From the NCBI GenBank assembly GCA_017936265.1, contig JAGBFX010000015.1, forward strand, positions 1-34,903: a stretch of DNA of 34,903 nucleotides. The letters are read 5' to 3'. Positions 32,503-34,903 of this stretch are shown here, piece after piece (the stretch's first letter is position 1; every line of letters starts with the position of its first letter). This DNA is from Bacteroidaceae bacterium (GTDB lineage Bacteria; Bacteroidota; Bacteroidia; Bacteroidales; Bacteroidaceae). The notes beneath the pieces are model-generated. The model saw nothing but the letters and a program-made list of their open reading frames with translations, ran no database searches and was not told the origin of the DNA. A program made the position numbers and the translations under genes.

Positions 32503-33141
32503 TTATCTGAGGTACATGTTGTATGCCTTTTCGAAGCCAATTGTCGTCTCGCGGTCGTGTCCTGGGTAGACAATGGTCTCCTCGGGCAATGTAAGCAGCT
32601 TGTTGCGTATTTCTGTAATGAACCGGTAGTGGTCACTGTCGGGGAAATCTGTACGGCCGATGCTGCCATGGAAAATGGTATCTCCGCTGAACAGCACATT
32701 CTCTTCGGGTATGTAGAAGACAAGGCTGCCGGGGGAGTGTCCGGGTACCGCAATGACTTTTATGCGGTGCGTGCCGAATGTGACTTCATCGCCCTCGTTC
32801 AGTATGCGTCCAAGAGCAGGAACAGTCTCTTCGTACTTTACTCCGAACCTTGCAGCACGTTCCTTTACATGTTCGGCCCATGACCAGTCGGCATCGTTGG
32901 CTTCGGATTTTATCCTGAATGTCTCCTCAACGAATGCATTGCCAAGTATGTGGTCAAAATGAAGGTGGGTGTTCAGGTGGTGCTTGATTGTGAGGCCGTT
33001 GGATGTGATGAATTCCAGTATGCTTCTTCTCTCTCTAATGAAGCACGCTGCACAATCAATGAGGACGGCTTCCTTGCTCTCGTCCCAGATGAGGTAACAG
33101 TTTACCTGCACCGGATTAACTACAAATCTTTTCAGTTCCAT
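32503..33141 (-). CDS. Metallo-beta-lactamase-fold hydrolase, glyoxalase II-like
   Basis: 212 residues from the ATG at 33141; an 11-codon in-frame extension is basic and unlike the family. Metal ligands: THLHFDH (HxHxDH) near residue 68, VPGHSPGS near 142, SGDTIFHGSIGRTD near 161 and YPGHD near 195. This is the dinuclear-zinc MBL fold of the hydroxyacylglutathione-hydrolase group, which cleaves thioesters. The C-terminal glutathione-binding domain of true GloB is missing, so the natural substrate is uncertain. It is cytoplasmic. The rsmG stop lies 50 bp upstream on the same strand, so they probably form one transcript. Confidence 0.9.
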   Translation of the reverse strand: MELKRFVVNPVQVNCYLIWDESKEAVLIDCAACFIRERRSILEFITSNGLTIKHHLNTHLHFDHILGNAFVEETFRIKSEANDADWSWAEHVKERAARFGVKYEETVPALGRILNEGDEVTFGTHRIKVIAVPGHSPGSLVFYIPEENVLFSGDTIFHGSIGRTDFPDSDHYRFITEIRNKLLTLPEETIVYPGHDRETTIGFEKAYNMYLR

Positions 33142-33191
33142 GATGTTTGCTTTTTGTTCTCTTCGGTGTGGCAAATCTCGCCTTCCTTTAC

Positions 33192-33812
33192 TTAAATCTG
33201 AACGTATACGACCTTCTTGTCCTTGAAGTACTCCTCGTTGAAGTAACTGCTGATGTCAACAATCTCGCGGCAGTTCTTGAATGCCTGTGTCTCGGCTGTC
33301 ATGTCGCCGCCCTTCAGACAGATTATTCCATTGGGCAGAGCATTGGACTGCTCTGTCGAGATGTTCTTGCGGCATATCTTGACAAGGTCGGGCAGCTGCA
33401 TCACTGCGCGGCTTACAACGAACGAGTATTTATCCTTTATCTCCTCGGCACGGCTGTGGCTCGTGCGTACATTGGTAAGACCTATTGCCGCTGCAATCTC
33501 GCCTGCAACGCGCACCTTCTTGCCGATGCTGTCTACAAGGTGGAACTGTACTTCGGGGAACATTATGGCAAGCGGGATGCCCGGGAAACCTCCACCGCAG
33601 CCCATGTCCATTATTGTGGTGCCGGGCTTGAAACTTATGTACTTGGCGATAGCCAGCGAGTGCAGCACATGATGCAGATATAGGTTCCCGATGTCCTTGC
33701 GTGATATTACGTTAATCTTGCTGTTCCAGTCGTAGTAGAGGTCATACAGGGCTGCGAACTGCTCTTTCTGCCTGTCGCTCAGGTTGGGGAAGTATTTCAG
33801 TATGCTTTCCAT
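33192..33812 (-). CDS. rsmG: 16S rRNA 7-methylguanosine(527) methyltransferase RsmG
   Basis: 206 residues. The Rossmann-type methyltransferase shows the SAM motif DMGCGGGFPGIPLA near residue 70. The family blocks YYDWNSKINVISRK (about 27-40), LHHVLHSLAIA (about 46-56) and SHSRAEE with VVSRAVMQL (about 120-140) are all present. It methylates G527 of 16S rRNA, and its loss gives low-level streptomycin resistance in other bacteria. Its start codon overlaps the stop of the upstream lipoprotein gene by one base (TAATG), indicating translational coupling. Length is as expected. Confidence 0.95.
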   Translation of the reverse strand: MESILKYFPNLSDRQKEQFAALYDLYYDWNSKINVISRKDIGNLYLHHVLHSLAIAKYISFKPGTTIMDMGCGGGFPGIPLAIMFPEVQFHLVDSIGKKVRVAGEIAAAIGLTNVRTSHSRAEEIKDKYSFVVSRAVMQLPDLVKICRKNISTEQSNALPNGIICLKGGDMTAETQAFKNCREIVDISSYFNEEYFKDKKVVYVQI

Positions 33813-34654
33813 TATTTCAGTATATGTTTCAGTTCTTCGTATGTGATGTCCACTTCAATTCTGCCCGCAGCGTAAGACGCTATTTCATATGGGTTGTATA
33901 TGAATGTAATGCAACTGTCATGCAGTACGGCATTCTTCGATATGAACAGTTCGCCGGTGTCGGACTGTAGCCGATCGAGCTCTGTAATGCCGTTTGCCTT
34001 GGAATAGCGTATGAGTCCGGTAGCTATGGCATGCAGGAGTTGTTCTTCGTACCCCTCTTTCATTATCTCATCCAATGTGACCTCGTGCCCGTCTGTCGGG
34101 TCAAATGTATGCACGGCAGTATAGTAATAGCCATGTGCGCCGCCCTCGTACTCATCGTACTCGAGGATGTAGTTCTTGTATCCTCTGTAACCTTTTTCGC
34201 ATACACCCTTTACGTTGTAATGGTGGTTGAGCCAGAACGGTTCTTCGTTGTTGGCTCTGATGTTGATGTAGTCGGCGCGCAACTCTTCGTATTCCGATAT
34301 AAGTTTGTTCCTGTATATTCCAATGGCATCGGACAGGTTGTCGCTCTCGGTACCTGTCATCGCATATGATATGCAGTTGACGGCTCTTGCAGTCGCAGCG
34401 CTGTTGTCGAGTGTCAAGGGCTCGAGCGCAACGTTTATCTTCATCGAAGGGGAGTTGGGCGAGTAGCTGTCGATAGGTATCGTGTCGCAGACCCCGATAA
34501 TATCCGCAGGACGTGGCTCTGCAACAACGTTGCCGATACAGGCTGTGATGCTGTCATCGTAGGGAGTCGCATTCTTGCTGTTGTCTGCGCCTTTGGGGTT
34601 GCATGAGCAGAACACGGCAGTCAGCAACAATGAAATTATTCCGCACTTTTTCAT
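33812..34654 (-). CDS. Lipoprotein with DUF4163/DUF3298 (RsiV-like) domains
   Basis: 280 residues from the ATG at 34654. Frames open to 34684, but the promoter -7 box at 34686-34693 puts transcription start near 34680, which rules out the longest form. The MKK start also gives a clean lipoprotein signal (FCSC, first Cys about residue 15). The C-terminal half has the EGGAHGYYY block and following strand pattern of DUF3298, and the middle resembles DUF4163, as in RsiV and PdaC. In Firmicutes these domains sense or bind lysozyme or act on peptidoglycan; whether that applies here is unknown. It is the first gene of a run with rsmG and the MBL-fold hydrolase. Confidence 0.82.
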   Translation of the reverse strand: MKKCGIISLLLTAVFCSCNPKGADNSKNATPYDDSITACIGNVVAEPRPADIIGVCDTIPIDSYSPNSPSMKINVALEPLTLDNSAATARAVNCISYAMTGTESDNLSDAIGIYRNKLISEYEELRADYINIRANNEEPFWLNHHYNVKGVCEKGYRGYKNYILEYDEYEGGAHGYYYTAVHTFDPTDGHEVTLDEIMKEGYEEQLLHAIATGLIRYSKANGITELDRLQSDTGELFISKNAVLHDSCITFIYNPYEIASYAAGRIEVDITYEELKHILK

Positions 34655-34685
34655 AATTCGTTTGTTTATCATCTTACAAGACAAC

Positions 34686-34716
34686 CAAAGGTAGTGCTTT
34701 TGAGTATAAACAGCAA
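34686..34716 (-). promoter_or_regulatory. Promoter of the DUF3298 lipoprotein-rsmG unit
   Basis: Minus strand: TTG (34716-34714), 20-base spacer, TACCTTTG (34693-34686). It sits just upstream of the gene and decides between alternative start codons. Confidence 0.7.
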
Positions 34717-34807
34717 GAAAGTTACCTGTTTTTTAAGAACATCTTGGTTGTCCTGTTTTGTTTAACCTTAATTCCGCAACACTTTGATTTAACTTTATTT
34801 ATAAGTT

Positions 34808-34832
34808 CCTGAGCAACAAAAAGTTGCTCAGG
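34808..34832. terminator. Hairpin with 10-bp perfect arms
   Basis: Arms 34808-34817 and 34823-34832 around a five-A loop, followed by ATTTTG on the plus strand. It is terminator-shaped, but no gene in the window ends into it. Confidence 0.55.
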
Positions 34833-34834
34833 AT

Positions 34835-34865
34835 TTTGCCATGTCAGATTTTTCACTTATCTTAG
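34835..34865 (+). promoter_or_regulatory. Outward-facing promoter at the right edge
   Basis: TTTG (34835-34838), 19-base spacer, TATCTTAG (34858-34865): good spacing and one change from the -7 consensus. It would transcribe a gene beyond the window. The hairpin directly before it insulates it from upstream transcription. Confidence 0.55.
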
Positions 34866-34903
34866 TGTTGCAAATCAAAACAAGCGTAAATCGTAACAAG
34901 ACA

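Overview
The window looks like a chromosomal segment of a gut-type Bacteroidales (Bacteroidota). The evidence is the recurrent TAnnTTTG/TAnnTTCG -7 boxes, most of them just upstream of genes and without Shine-Dalgarno sequences, and the gene families: BspA-type leucine-rich repeats, a DUF4836-type lipoprotein, a histone H1-like Hc1 protein, an MG2-type surface protein, and secreted GH2 and GH20 glycosidases. I see no phage, plasmid, transposase, tRNA, rRNA or CRISPR array. The organism assignment is inferred from these features, not from a database search.

Layout. 1-521 is non-coding and dense in structured repeats. 522-9332 (minus) is a five-gene operon with gaps of 2-17 bp, transcribed in this order: BspA-like LRR protein, BlaI-type repressor, TonB-C-domain protein, BlaR1-type M56 membrane protease, and a giant MG2-type protein with C-terminal Sel1 repeats. 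9552-12454 (minus) holds a GH20 beta-hexosaminidase and a TrmH-family RNA methyltransferase. 12594-17198 (plus) is a nitrogen/dicarboxylate cluster: glutaminase, exported asparaginase, porin and Dcu transporter. A K+/H+ antiporter follows (17318-18802). 18973-19612 carries two housekeeping RNA genes in divergent orientation, RNase P RNA (minus) and SRP RNA (plus). 19613-20128 is a non-coding, highly structured repeat region.

20191-22623 (minus) is a bacterial tyrosine kinase of exopolysaccharide export. 23135-23311 encodes a 58-aa Hc1 histone-like protein. 23781-27836 is a large multidomain beta-galactosidase. 27922-32421 (plus) is a tight run of DUF4836-type lipoprotein, ABC ATPase, FtsX-type permease and RmlB. 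32503-34654 (minus) is a convergent run of DUF3298/RsiV-like lipoprotein, RsmG and a metallo-beta-lactamase-fold hydrolase. The right edge carries a terminator-like hairpin and an outward-facing promoter.

How the parts work together. The glutaminase-asparaginase-porin-Dcu cluster reads as a route from Gln/Asn to Glu/Asp plus ammonia, with aspartate/fumarate/succinate exchange feeding anaerobic fumarate respiration. The hexosaminidase and beta-galactosidase are exported enzymes for host or dietary glycans. The BlaI/BlaR1 pair sits inside an operon whose other products are all predicted to be exported. This suggests an envelope-sensing, proteolysis-triggered regulon rather than beta-lactam resistance. 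The two most unusual non-coding observations are families of structured intergenic repeats: one shared between 204-274 and 19746-19820 in opposite orientation, the other between 8-86 and 366-453, both with compensatory base changes.
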